From NCBI GenBank assembly GCA_033980235.1, contig CM067067.1, positions 25,297,603 to 25,361,602 of the forward strand: a stretch of 64,000 bases of DNA. Direction: 5' to 3'. A program made the position numbers and the translations under genes. This DNA is from Diadema setosum. Its lineage: Eukaryota; Echinodermata; Echinoidea; Diadematoida; Diadematidae. The notes under the pieces were generated by a model. It ran no database searches, was not told the DNA's origin, and saw only the letters and a list, made by a program, of their open reading frames with translations. This document shows, one piece after another, positions 24,284 through 35,066 of the stretch (the stretch's first letter is position 1; every line of letters starts with the position of its first letter).

Positions 24284-25535
24284 ATTTTATGTTTTCGGGT
24301 TGTCCGTCCGTCCGTCCGTCCGCATTTGTTTACGCGATAATTTGAGTAGTATTGACTGGAATTTTACCAAACTTGGTCCAAGTATAAAGTATGATGGGGC
24401 AATTACTTGATTAGATTTTGGGTGAAATCAGCCAAAGGTCAATGGTCAAGGTCAAATCATGAAATTGTATCTGTTTACACAATAACTCCAGACTGGATCA
24501 AGCAAATTTCACCAAACTTTGTCCAAGGATGATGTATGGTGGAACAATTACTTGATTAATTTTTGAGTGAAATCGGACAGAGGTCAAAGGTCAAAGATCA
24601 AGGTCAAATCCTAAAATTTATCTGTTTATGTGATAACTCAAAACTGGATGGAGCAGCTTTCCCCAAACTTGGTCCAAGGATGATGTATGATGGGGCAATT
24701 AGTTGAGTAGATTTAAGTGACATTGACAAGAGGTCAAAGGTCAAGGTCAAATGCTAAAAATGTTGCTATGTCCCCCATATCCATGCCATGCCCAAAGGTA
24801 TTTTCTTGAAACTAAGTGTAGACATGTACTACTACATAAAGATTCTCCAGAGAGAGTTTCATGTCATAAGGTCAAAGGCCAAAGGTTAGGTGAAAATGTT
24901 ACAATTTCACTTTTCTCGCAAATGGTTCAATGTATCTTCATGGAACTTGATACATATGCATGTACTGACTGGCAGGGATTATCTAGGGAATATAGGGGTC
25001 ATGGGTCAATATTCAGGGGGTCAAAGGTCAAGGTCAACTCCTCAATATTTTACTATTTCCCTCATATACTAGTATATATATGCAATGCTTGCGTTATTAT
25101 TTTTAAAATTCAATATACGATATGTATAATGGAGATTCTCTTGTAAATTTCCTGCCAGAAGGTCAAAGGTTAAGGGTCAAAGCAAGGTTTTAATGCAAAA
25201 AAAAAAATCTATTTTGCACTGTTATTACACTCTTTCTTCATACCTTTAAAATTAATGCATAAACTTATAAAAGGGTCAGTCAGAAGTTAAGTAAAAATCC
25301 TCAATTCCCCAAATACATGTACATGAACTCTTTCATAGACAATCATAGCAAACCTAGTTCAAGGAAAGTGAACATTCAAGATATTTCTGACAAACCTGTC
25401 ATTTCAATATTTTGCCAGTTACAAGTGTATGTGAAACTGTCATCACACATTGTGAAGATATTGTACTATACACCTATTGGGAGAATCATGCATTATGGCG
25501 GAGGCATCAGTCGCCATAGCGACATTTCTAGTTTT
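24284..25535 (+). mobile_element. Helitron/Helentron-like element D2
   Basis: It begins near TTATGTTTTCGGGTTGTCCG with four TCCG(T) units. Degenerate tandem units follow, each with AACTTGGTCCAAG-like and GGTCAAAGGTCA-like blocks. It ends GGCGGAGGCATCA, then a hairpin GTCGC-CATA-GCGAC, then ATTTCTAG followed by TT. The 5' sub-terminal repeat seen in D1 is missing, so the 5' end is slightly truncated. No coding sequence. Confidence 0.75.
24581..24593 (+). promoter_or_regulatory. DR1-type nuclear receptor motif
   Basis: Exact AGGTCAAAGGTCA. A second exact copy is at 24731-24743, a GGGTCA variant at 25018-25030 and a one-mismatch copy at 25160-25172. All lie in D2. Confidence 0.5.
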
Positions 25536-25714
25536 AAATGGTCATCGGCGTTTAGAGCGCTCCAGAAGAGGAATGCAATGTGCACTGTGCATACAGTTGG
25601 TATGTTAGAAGTTCCTGTGCACTCAAAGGTCACCGTGACAGTTAAATGGCCCTCTCGGCCACTTCGCATGCAGTCTCAGCGAGCAGTGATTCTCTGTGAA
25701 TGGACTCAGAGGGC

Positions 25715-25946
25715 CATACTGTAAAGCAAGAAATGTTTTTTTGGAATTTTGAAATTTTTTTTGCAAATTGGAGGCGATGGCCATGTTCAAAGAATATTAA
25801 ACATTTTTGTTAATTGCCACTGGCATCCCATGCATTACAATGTAAACAAGAACTTTCACATGCTTTTTAATTTCATGAATCTTGGCTCTCATGAAATCAG
25901 TGAAATTAAAATTCATGCAAACATTTCTGGTTGTGCAGTAACTGTA
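25715..25946. mobile_element. Mariner-like MITE F2, copy 3
   Basis: ACTGTAAAGCAAGAAATGTTT at the left is mirrored by AAACATTTCTGGTTGTGCAGT at the right, with TA flanks. Confidence 0.7.
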
Positions 25947-26171
25947 AGTTGAAGCACTTCAGGAGCATTTCTGGGCCAGACTTAGTGTAAAAATGGGACA
26001 ACTTTTCACTGGAGTTGCTGCTCTCCTCTCAAAATGGTCTGAAATTTATGTCTTGACTGCCTTTACTGTTCTTCTCTCAGGACTTCTAGACATACAATCA
26101 AACTGACTGTATGACAGAATGTCACCTTTTGGGACATTGTAGAAATATTTGATATAGTGGATGTTGCACCA

Positions 26172-26264
26172 TTAACCCATTGAGGATGGACTGATTTTGC
26201 TTCAACACACATTTCCCAAAGGCACCTGCTCAAGTATACTGGGGACTCGTCCTCGACAGGTCAA
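26172..26264 (+). mobile_element. TTAA-bounded hairpin MITE K1
   Basis: Begins TTAACCCATTGAGGATGGA. The interior has CAAGTATACTGGGGACTCGTCC, and the end CCTCGACAGGTCAA is slightly decayed. Same family as K2-K4. Confidence 0.85.
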
Positions 26265-26366
26265 GATGCCAAGAAGCAATGCAAAATTTGTACTTTTTAT
26301 AGGTCCAATATTAAATATGATATATATCCACAACATGTGGAATGAAATCCTCTGTAGTCTTTCATT

Positions 26367-26584
26367 TTGAGATCCAAATATCTGCAATCTACTCATGTAG
26401 AACAAATCACATTGCAGCAATTTGAGACATCCCGAAATAACATCCAAGTAACAACACTAGCAAACGGGTATCAAGGTTGCATGTTTGTGCCCACCAAGTT
26501 GTGTTCAAGCGGGGTTTCAGAAATTCCAGCAGTCGAAAACAAAGAGAGGAACTCCGTACAGCATTCCGATAACGAGATTTTGTG
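26367..26584 (+). CDS. Candidate coding exon, unidentified gene
   Basis: An open frame with non-repetitive, codon-like composition reads through QVTTLANGYQGCMFVPTKLC and SGVSEIPAVENKERNSVQ. It runs directly into a consensus donor GTAAGT at 26585, leaving phase 2. A possible acceptor is TTGCAG at 26415-26420; the start is uncertain. No family is recognised. The sequence looks like a polar, disordered region. It could be an exon of a plus-strand gene that also uses segments near 31.3, 40.9 and 43.0 kb, or a chance open frame. Confidence 0.3.
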
Positions 26585-27379
26585 GTAAGTTACGACAGGA
26601 TATGATGGTTGACGGTTGAAACAAGGCGAAGGAGAGTTTTTATTTACAGAGTGGGTAGAGTATCACATTTATGACAATAATGGCGAGGTATCAGAGTGGA
26701 AACTATCCCTATTCAGCTTGGGAGACATAATCCATGGCGGTATCATGTGACGATTATCCGTTTACGTTACAGGCTTATCACAATTTAGCCTTGGATTGTT
26801 TTCTGGTGATCATCGACCATTTTTCACATGGTCATAGGAGGAAAAGGTGTTTATCCACAAGGATTTGACTCCTTTATAATTGATGTACTGTCTTCTTTGG
26901 GCTTGAACTACCAACTTTGCTGGCTGGTTTGAGTGTGCAAATTTGAAACTTGTGAGAAGAATACTGGGAGGTAAGAGGCATCATTTGTAAGCGTGTTGTT
27001 TTAAATAGTTAAGAGGAGCATTTTGGTATGAGAGCAGCAACTTTTTTATGACAGTAAACCGAAGCATTAAGAGTTGATTAGAGAGTGTTTACTGACTTCC
27101 AAGTATCTGCTGGGTTGTTTTTTTCCCCTCTCATTTCAGTATCATTTGCTTTATATTGCATGATGCCACAGGATATCTCAAAAGTGGCTGTTTAGACATA
27201 TAGCTTAGAAGCATTCTGTAATTGATGCTCAACTAATTAGTGCAAGTAATAATGCCCTTCAGGCTCCTTGTACATGTTCATGTGCTATGTAGATATTTTC
27301 TTTTTTAATGTAGAAGTAAATGCAAATAATGTATGGTTTGATTGTTAAAATTTTATTCCACTAACTATTCTTAGCGAAC

Positions 27380-27629
27380 CAGGGCTCAACATTAGCAGTT
27401 ATCCGGTGGCCTGTTGGCCCTGGGCACTAAACATTGATGTCAAGCCACCAAATATCCAGAAATCTTATTTTTTAGTGGCCCAAGCGGGCACTTACGATTC
27501 AAAATAAATTGTTATGTTTCCATTTATTTTGGGACACTGCATTTCTTTTTCAGGCCACCAAAATTTCAGATTTAAAGATTTAAATGGTCCAAACAGCCCA
27601 CCAGAGAAAAAAGTTAGTGTCGAGCCCTG
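27380..27629. mobile_element. hAT-like MITE J2
   Basis: Starts CAGGGCTCAACATTAGC and ends GTGTCGAGCCCTG. The interior carries GTGGCC/GGCCACC-type motifs in both orientations. Confidence 0.85.
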
Positions 27630-28624
27630 CTAACAAAATACAGAACACCTTTAAATTGACAGTGTTTACTGTGGCCAGGTTTCAGTGGACTCACGTGTTC
27701 ATACACTTGCTTTTGCCCCATCAGGGTGCCATTTGCCCACTTGCACTTTAACCTTGCGTTGGAAAATGTTTGACGAGGGCAGTTGTTTTTCCCAACATTT
27801 GTCCTTTATACACAAGAACCTACAGCATTTATATTTTTATTCATTATATATTTGGTGTTACCTTGTACTGAGAAGACCTGTATTTTTTTGACTGCTTTTG
27901 CTTAAATTTGGTAGTCAACTCCTTTTCACTGTTGTAAATACAATCACAGAATATGTCCTTATTATCCTTATCATATCTTTCAATACAGATGTATATATAT
28001 ATATTTCTTTTTGTACAGCACTGGGCTAGAGTACTCTATTATAATGGCAGATTGAAAACAAAATAATTCAAATGTGACAGCTTTACATCAATGTATTCAC
28101 TAACTTAAAAAATGATTGTGAATGGAAACAAAAAAGTCTAACTGACAGGGTGTTAGACACAAAGAATTTATCCCAGATAATGGTAATAGCTGTATGATGA
28201 ATACGTCTCAATACTAGCAGACGAAACAACGTGTAACAAAATGACGTACTGAAATGATGGTCAGAGCATCGTTTCAAACTAGAACTAGATAACGAATCAG
28301 CATTCCGTCATGTCCATATGCGTCTAAACATATGCTGACTATAGAGCAGTACGAGTGAGTGCACACAAAAGGTGACCCTATGAATCCTCTCACTAGCGAT
28401 GACATCGTGACCATAACAACATGTGCAGTAGGAATGTGCGGATCTGTACAACGTTTTCCAGCCTGTCAGCTATATGATGATTGTTTACACATCGTTTCAG
28501 TATTGAGTTTTGGCATAAACTGGCTTGCATCTGAACAGGGGGTGAGACGCTTGTATACTTCGCATATAGTACCCTACACTATTTTGTAGAAGTTAGAGTA
28601 ACACTTGTAGAAATAGAGTAACAT

Positions 28625-28820
28625 TAACTCACAAAAATTGTATTTTGACATCATTGTATTAACAGATCATATCTTTTATTACAGTTTCTCACACCATTCC
28701 AACTTCACTGAAGTTTAAACAATAACTCACAAAAATTGTATTTTGACATCATTGTATTAACAGATCATATCTTTTATTACAGTTTCTCACACCTTTCCGA
28801 CTTCACTGAAGCTTAAACAT
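28625..28820 (+). repeat. Two-copy tandem duplication, period 98 bp
   Basis: The unit beginning TAACTCACAAAAATTGTATT occurs at 28625 and again at 28723 with only a few differences. It looks like a recent local duplication. Confidence 0.9.
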
Positions 28821-29755
28821 TGTCTAAGAGGATGTGACGTAAAAATGAAAGTTGTTGCAGAGAGAATGAAAGAAATAGAGAGGAAGAATGTGAGAAGAAA
28901 AAGGGAGAGAGAGAGAGGAACTTTGTAAGGAAATGGGGAAAATAGATAAAAAAAAAATTAGTAGAGACTGCCATGTCAGCTGATAGTCATGGCCTTCAAA
29001 TTGCCATGACAGCTTGAAACACAATGCTGTCAAGAAAGCGAACATTTTGCCTTCCCTGTGGGAAGCTGATGTGCTTGACCTGATGGACTTGGAAAAATCG
29101 GGTGACTCAGTGCCAGAGATATTTTGGGTTTGTTTTTAAAGGAAACCCAAAGAATTTCCGGGAAGTCATCCTCTGAGATCCTAGATAATCAGTTCAAGGT
29201 GGGAAAACCTTCTCTAATTAGTTGGTGCTTTCTTTTCCTGTATCATTCATCTGCAAACTGTATAGTCTTATTGATGAGATTTAAAATCCTGAACAAACAG
29301 TCAAACAAGTATACTTGTAACTTCATTGATAGATGCTGTTTTCCTTGTATGTGACACTTCAGTGCAGATGTCTTCACTGTGATAAAAATTGTAAATAGCA
29401 AGTAATCTTACAGTAGGCCACAGCATGCATTTTATGGCTGTAACGAATCAGTGGGAGTAATGCATTTTTGTGTCTTTCTTTTTTAATTTCATATCTGTTT
29501 CTTTTTTTTTTTTAAGGCAGTATCAGTTGTTTATCAGTCTTTCTCCTGTGGATGTGAAGAACACCCACAGCATATCTTGAACATCAGGATCTAAAGGTCT
29601 GGGGTTAATTCCTCAGGATTTGAGAAATTATCTGATTTACTGTGTGCTTTCATTGCATAGTGTGCAATACTTTGAATTCATATAAAGAATTTTGAAAAGA
29701 GAGAATGAGATAATATAAATCGTAGGTGAGAACCAGGAAGATGTCTACACAGTTC
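28821..29755. other. Gene-free stretch
   Basis: Purine-rich GAGAGA tract near 28850-28920 and AT-rich DNA beyond. No supported exon. Confidence 0.35.
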
Positions 29756-29978
29756 CAGCTTGTTATTCTGAAGGCCTCTTTATCAGAAAATTAAATTTAA
29801 AAAAAAAGTAAGGTTCGTTAATCCTGAAAATGAAATCAGGTTCATTATTGTGAAGGCTTATTTCTTTGAAAATGAAAAAAAAAAATGTATGTGGTTTGTT
29901 ATTCCAAAAGTTTGTTAATCTGAAAATGAAATTCGTAATTCTGAAGGTTGGTTATAGTGTTTTCACCATCTTTACATT

Positions 29979-30868
29979 TTTATACCCCCGCCAAACGAAG
30001 TTTGAAGGGGGTATATAGGAATCAGCGGACGGTCGGGCGGTTGGGCGGTCGGTCGGGCGGTCGGTCGGGCGGTCGGGCGGTCGGTCCGTTGCAAATCTTG
30101 CGTCGCGAACTACTTCCTCAGTTTTCAACCGATTCCCATAAAACTTGGCACAGATGTGTGCCTTGGGTTGTAGATGTGCAAGACATATTTTTTGACAGTA
30201 CCCAAAAGTACGTTGCCATGGTAATGGCATATTATGGGCAAAAATGGGTACAAATCTTGCGTCGCGAACTCCTCCCACAGTTTTTGATCAATTTTTATGA
30301 AACTAGGTACAGATGTTCATCTGAATATGTTAATGTGCAAGACACATATTTCCGCAGTGGCAAAAAGTGCGTTGCCATGGTAACGGCATGTTATTGGTAA
30401 AATATAGGGCAAAATGCTTCCTGGCAAAACTGCTTCATCAGTGTTCTTCCAATTCTCATGGAATTCATATTGAATGTTTGTCTTAGGATATAGGTCAGCA
30501 TGACACATTTCTTGACAGTGACAAAAAGTATGTTGCCATGGTAACAGCTCACATATTATGAGCCAAAATGATGGAAAATTTTGTGTTGCAAACTACTGTA
30601 CTTGCTCAGTTTTTGCCCAATTTCCATGAAACTTGGTATAGATGTGTGCCTTTGGTTGTAGATGTGCAAGACGCATTTTTCGACAGTACCCGAAAGTACG
30701 TTGCCATGGTAACGGCATATTAATGGCAGAAGATCAAGGAAAGATCTTGCGGATTTAACTACTTCCTCAGTTTTTTGACCAAAGCTTATCAAATGTTGTT
30801 TTGACCAAAGCTTATGAAATGTTGTTTGGCGGGGGTATAACCAGTCCCTGTAGCGACATTTCTAGTTT
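29979..30868 (+). mobile_element. Helitron/Helentron-like element A
   Basis: Sub-terminal repeat TATACCCCCGCC (29981) and its inverse GGCGGGGGTATA (30828-30839). After the first come GGTCGGGCGG-type short tandem repeats, then about four units of roughly 165 bp, each with GAAACTTGGCACAGATG-like and GTTGCCATGGTAAC motifs. The 3' end is CAGTCCCTGTAGCGAC (decayed hairpin) then ATTTCTAG and TTT. The 150-residue ORF across it translates the repeat and is not a gene. Confidence 0.8.
30371..30384 (+). promoter_or_regulatory. RFX X-box-like motif
   Basis: GTTGCCATGGTAAC fits the X-box form GTNRCC-N2-RGYAAC exactly. Further exact copies in element A are at 30532-30545 and 30700-30713, and a one-mismatch copy is at 30212-30225. 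Confidence 0.5.
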
Positions 30869-31150
30869 GATTAATGAACCTTCGGAAAACGAACCTTATT
30901 TCATTTTGGATGAGCAAACTTTAGTAATAACGAAACTTACTTCATTTTTAGATTAATGAATTGTTGGAAAAATGAACCCCTATTTCATTTTCAGAATCTG
31001 ATAAGCCAATATACTACTCTCTGAAATATGAGATGATTGTAATTGATAATATGAATAGCTTTAAAGAGGACCGTCAACTTTAAGAGCCAATTATTTTTAC
31101 ACTGGAAGTGCATTCTTTTCAAATAACCAGAGTGCGAGACAAATTTATCC

Positions 31151-31233
31151 ATTTGACCCGTTCCATACGGGAACCTGGATGGCCTGTGTATTAAATCTGT
31201 GAGGATGCCAGAATTCAGTATGGAACGGGTTAA
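31151..31233. mobile_element. Short hairpin MITE M
   Basis: GACCCGTTCCATAC at 31155-31168 is mirrored by GTATGGAACGGGTTAA at 31218-31233. Layout matches TTAA-CCC piggyBac-like hairpins, with a decayed left TTAA. Confidence 0.75.
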
Positions 31234-31256
31234 AATTCTGTATCAATTCAAAGAAT

Positions 31257-31440
31257 CACAGCATTTACTATTCAAAGCAAGGACGAAGAGTACACTTGAG
31301 ACTACACAATATGTGCTGGTTCTCCCAGGAGATGAGGTGTTGATATCTGCCAATCTGTCATTGTTGACGAACACGGAGGATGACAAGTGTCACATGATAA
31401 CAATTAGATCACCAATGAGCATGTCCTGTCCAACTTTCGG
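31257..31440 (+). CDS. Candidate coding exon, unidentified gene
   Basis: After ATCACAG (acceptor-like, ending 31256) an open frame reads TTQYVLVLPGDEVLISANLS and HMITIRSPMSMSCPTFG. A GTGAGA donor-like site follows at 31441. Composition looks protein-like and is not repeat-derived, but no family is recognised and the splice sites are only fair. The frame stays open to a stop at 31460. Confidence 0.25.
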
Positions 31441-31530
31441 TTGTGAGAGTGACCAAGTCTAGAAATAGCTGCAGGGCATGTGATGGGTCTGAGATTTTCT
31501 GATCTTTTAGATGCTTCATTTGTTTCTTGT

Positions 31531-31546
31531 GGGGGGGGGGGGGGGG
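31531..31546 (+). repeat. Poly-G run (16)
   Basis: One of about ten long G or C homopolymers in the window. Confidence 0.95.
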
Positions 31547-31891
31547 CAGGGAGTATGGTGGATTTGGGGACTTGAGAGAAATATGACAGTTTGGATTTAA
31601 AAAAATTGCACCACATGGAAACTAAATATTGGTTGTTGGCATTTCTGTCAAACACTTGCTGTATACTTTTTCTGTCACACAGTTCCCATGAGTCTGGTTT
31701 GAGAGGAAATGATATCAAATATTTTCTCATTCTTGTTGGCAGGTGAATAAAGTTTAGAGAAGTTTCAAACATTTCCTTCCTTCCTTGTTGCTTGTGTTTA
31801 TGTTTGGTGACTTGGGAGGTTAACAGAGACAGATATTGCACAGGTGAGTCCTGCTTGAACTGTTGTAAGTGTTACATGTGATTCTCTTAAT

Positions 31892-33282
31892 TATACCCCC
31901 GCCACACATAGTGTGGAGGGGGTATATAGGAATCACCGCGATGTTGGTCGGGCGGGCGGTCGGGCGGGCGGTCGGTTGGTCGGTCTGTTGCACAATCTTG
32001 CGTCACGAACTCCTCCTACAGTTTTGAAGCAATTTAAATGAAACTTAGAGTAAATGATGATATTGAGGTACAGATGTGCAAGACATGTTTTTTTTGTGTT
32101 TGTCGGACAATGCATTGCCATGGTAACCATGATTTTACCAAAACCTTGTGGATTGAATAACTTCCATAGTATTTAAGCAATCAATTTCAAAATTGGTATC
32201 TAAGATGATCTATAGGTGTAGTTATGCAAGACACTCTTTGTGTTTGTACTTGACAAAGCATTGCCATGGTAACCGCATGTTTTCTTCTAAATCTTGTGGA
32301 GTGAACAACTTCCACAGTTTTGAAGCAATTGAAATCAAATTTGGTAGGCATTATGGCCTTGAGGCATAGCTGTGGAACACATAATTTTTGTGTTTGTCGG
32401 ACAAAGCGTTGCCATGGTAACCATAATTTTACCAAAACCTTGCGGATTGAATAACTTCCACATCATTCAAGCAATTAAGGTCAAATTTAGTATATGATGA
32501 TCAGGAGGTGTACCGGTAGTTATGCAAAGACACCAATGTGTTAATATAAGAAAAATGTGTTGCCATGGTAACCACTCATTTTTGTATCAAATTGAACCAT
32601 TTAATCTATGAAGGTGAAATTTGGTGTGTATAATGCTCTTTAAGTGTAGTTTTGCAAAATGTCCTTTGTATTTGTATCGGACAATGCGTTGCCATGGTAA
32701 CCGCATTTAAAAAAAAAAATCCTGTGGAGTGAACTTCTTCCACAGTTTTCAAGCAATTGAAACCAAATTTGGTAGGCATTATGGCCCTGAGGTATAGACG
32801 TAGAACACATAATTTTTGTGTTTGTCACACAAACTGTTGCCATGGTAACCACAATTTTACCAAAACCTTGCAGATCGAATAACTTTTCCATCATTCAAGC
32901 AATTAAAGTCAAATTTAGTGTGTATCATGATCTAGAAGTGTAGTTTTGCAAGACACCAATGTGTTAGTTTAAGGAAAATGTGTTGCCATGGTAAACATTC
33001 ATTTTTGTATCAAAATAAACCATTCAAGCTATGAAGGTCAAATTTGGTGTGTATGATGGTCTTTAAGTGTAGTGATGCTGGGGGAAAGCATGTTTCCATT
33101 TGCTGTAAGTTTTATACTCAGTGTCAACTCTGTAATTGTACAGCATTAAACTAAAATTATTCTGTTTCCAGTTCGACAAATGCACAAACTTGGTATTAAC
33201 GTCATTGCCCTCATGACATCACATACTATAAAGCAACACTAGGGGCGGGGGTATTAATCACCTTCAGTGATAATTCTAGTTT
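31892..33282 (+). mobile_element. Helitron/Helentron-like element B
   Basis: Sub-terminal repeat TATACCCCCGCC (31892) and the shorter inverse GGGGCGGGGGTAT (33242-33253), with GGTCGGGCGG-type repeats after the 5' end. Seven tandem units of about 145 bp follow, each with a TTGCCATGGTAAC core and AAATTTGG/GCAAGACAC blocks. The 3' end is the hairpin ATCAC-CTTCA-GTGAT then AATTCTAG and TTT. It is related to A but longer. No coding sequence. Confidence 0.82.
32408..32421 (+). promoter_or_regulatory. RFX X-box-like motif
   Basis: Exact GTTGCCATGGTAAC. Other exact copies are at 32559-32572, 32688-32701 and 32836-32849, and near copies begin at 32114, 32260 and 32982. One lies in each tandem unit of element B. 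Confidence 0.5.
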
Positions 33283-33349
33283 TTAGTGATATTTTTGGAT
33301 CTTGGAGATACATATATGATATATATTATATCTGATTATATTCATATAC

Positions 33350-33590
33350 TAGGGCTCAACACTACTATTTTCTTACTAAAATCTTTTTCTTACTATTTTT
33401 TTTTCACTGAAATCTTTGAATTTGAAATTTTGGTGGCCTGAAAAAGTAATGTAGTGGCCAGAAATAAAAAGTAGTAGGTCCTATACAAAATTATTTTTAA
33501 TTTAGCTGCCCTATTGGGCCAACCAAAAAATACCCTTTTTGTTATTTCGGTGGCCCCAGGCCACCAAGCCAATGCTAATGTCGAACCATA
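33350..33590. mobile_element. hAT-like MITE J3
   Basis: Begins TAGGGCTCAACACTACT and ends GCTAATGTCGAACC. The terminal CAGGG/CCCTG is decayed. The GGTGGCCTGAAAAAG and GGCCCCAGGCCACC blocks match J2 and J4. Confidence 0.75.
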
Positions 33591-34074
33591 TGTCTTCTAT
33601 GCCACAATCCCAAACGCCAAAGCATCACATCATTGGAGGGGCATGTGCAGTTACCATAATGATTATGGTATCCATTTTTCCAAGTTTTTTCTTTTTCCTT
33701 TTAACATGCCCTTGTTTGGAAAAGTGTTGATTATTTTTAGCGTTTATGAACATGATTTTTTAAATTCAATTGTCTGCACAACGATGCGAATGATTGGGGT
33801 ACGTGCATTTGTTAAATGGGTCGTAGTGAAGTTTGGAATCCACAAATGTGGTCAACAACCTGTCTGCCGTGGATGGTTATTAGGACAGTATGTCTCCGTG
33901 AAGGGAGCATGGCGGGTTGAGAGGCAGTACCGCTGGGCTGACATGCTCCTACATCGCTCCACGCACTGGAACGTTTGTACCTTACACCACTCTGTTCCGA
34001 TAAAGAGGTCAAAAGAGTATTTGTTGGGACAATAAAGCTATGGCCTAGGGGTCAGACCTCCCCTCCCTCCCCCA

Positions 34075-34088
34075 CCCCCCCCCCCCCC
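34075..34088 (+). repeat. Poly-C run
   Basis: Fourteen C within a longer C-rich tract. Confidence 0.9.
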
Positions 34089-34416
34089 AACCAGGTTCAC
34101 AGGCATGAGATATGAATCCCTCCAGGCCAAAAACAATTGCTGGGCGGAGAATATGTGAAAAGATATGTGGGGTAAGTGGATGGAGAGGGACTTCAGCATT
34201 GGGAGAGAATTATCATGTGGAAGGTTACCAGCAGACAGAGTTTACTGGCAATGTAAATATTGTGAATATGCGGTTCCTGCCACTTGAAGATAAAATATCT
34301 GAGGTACACCCATTTTGCATGATGGAACAAAAAGTTATGGAAGTCCTTTCCTCTGAAGGAAAGATACAGTCCATGACAGTTACATGTACATCTTTAAATT
34401 TCTTTCTGTCAGAGTC

Positions 34417-34419
<3 letters not shown>

Positions 34420-34482
<63 letters not shown>
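34420..34482. repeat. (TA)n microsatellite
   Basis: About 31 uninterrupted TA units. It creates alternating Tyr-Ile ORFs on both strands that are not genes. Confidence 0.97.
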
Positions 34483-34484
<2 letters not shown>

Positions 34485-34789
34485 CTCTTTTTGAATTACT
34501 TATGTACTTAGAAAAGGAATCTCCACTGTATGCTAAAAGAAAATTCAGGAAAGAGTTAGGTCCAGCAGGTATCAAATGGTTTCATTGAAATTGGACAAGT
34601 ATTTGAAAGTTGCAAAGAAATTTAAAAGCTTTATACGTTTTTGCAAAAGCAGTTTCATTTCATTTCATTTTATTTCAATCATTTATTGTCCATATCATGG
34701 GTCAATGATATTAGCTTATGATCACATTGCCTCAAAACTCTCCTATTGGTCAAACTGATATTTTGTGGTCACTGTTTCAGCAACTACTA

Positions 34790-34874
34790 GTATCCCATTG
34801 ATGATGAGTCCTGAGTATACTCGGGCAAGGGAAATGCATGTTGTAGTAAAATCAATCCGTCCTCAATGGATTAA
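34790..34874 (-). mobile_element. TTAA-bounded hairpin MITE K3
   Basis: Reverse-oriented K copy. On the minus strand it reads TTAATCCATTGAGGACGGA, then GCATTTCCCTTGCCCGAGTA and ACTCAGGACTCAT. Confidence 0.85.
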
Positions 34875-35066
34875 TAAGTCATCTTCCAGTTTGATGTGAA
34901 GAATATGATGTCCTCTTGACTTCATGTCAAAAATGAAAGTTAGCCAAGATTTGTGTTTACTTGGATTAGAGACTTATCTCATCTAATTTCCATATGACTG
35001 AACTGGGAAAAGATGACCCCCTGGTTACCCCCAGCAATAGCATTTAGCAGTAGCAATAGCAGTAGC

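Larger units (their letters stand above)
29760..31010. mobile_element. AT-rich inverted/tandem repeat split by element A
   Basis: Left of element A, units such as GTTCGTTAATCCTGAAAATG repeat three to four times. Right of it, inverse units such as GATTAATGAACCTTCGGAAA and CTTATTTCATTTT recur. Element A at 29979-30868 appears to have landed in the middle of an older foldback. Confidence 0.55.

Noticed and set aside
29948..30400. 150-codon plus-strand ORF and 108-codon minus-strand ORF
   Set aside because: Both run through the tandem units and GGTCGGGCGG repeats of element A and show no protein family.
31892..33282. Element B as a satellite array
   Set aside because: It has defined ends, sub-terminal inverted repeats and a 3' hairpin shared with other loci, so it is a mobile element with internal tandem units.
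33514..34035. 173-codon plus-strand ORF
   Set aside because: Its first part translates the end of MITE J3 and the rest has no recognisable motif or splice support. The AATAAA at 34033 is probably chance.
34112..34588. 158-codon ORF and its mirror on the minus strand
   Set aside because: Mostly created by the (TA)n microsatellite. A short segment before a GTAAGT at about 34171 is not enough to call an exon.
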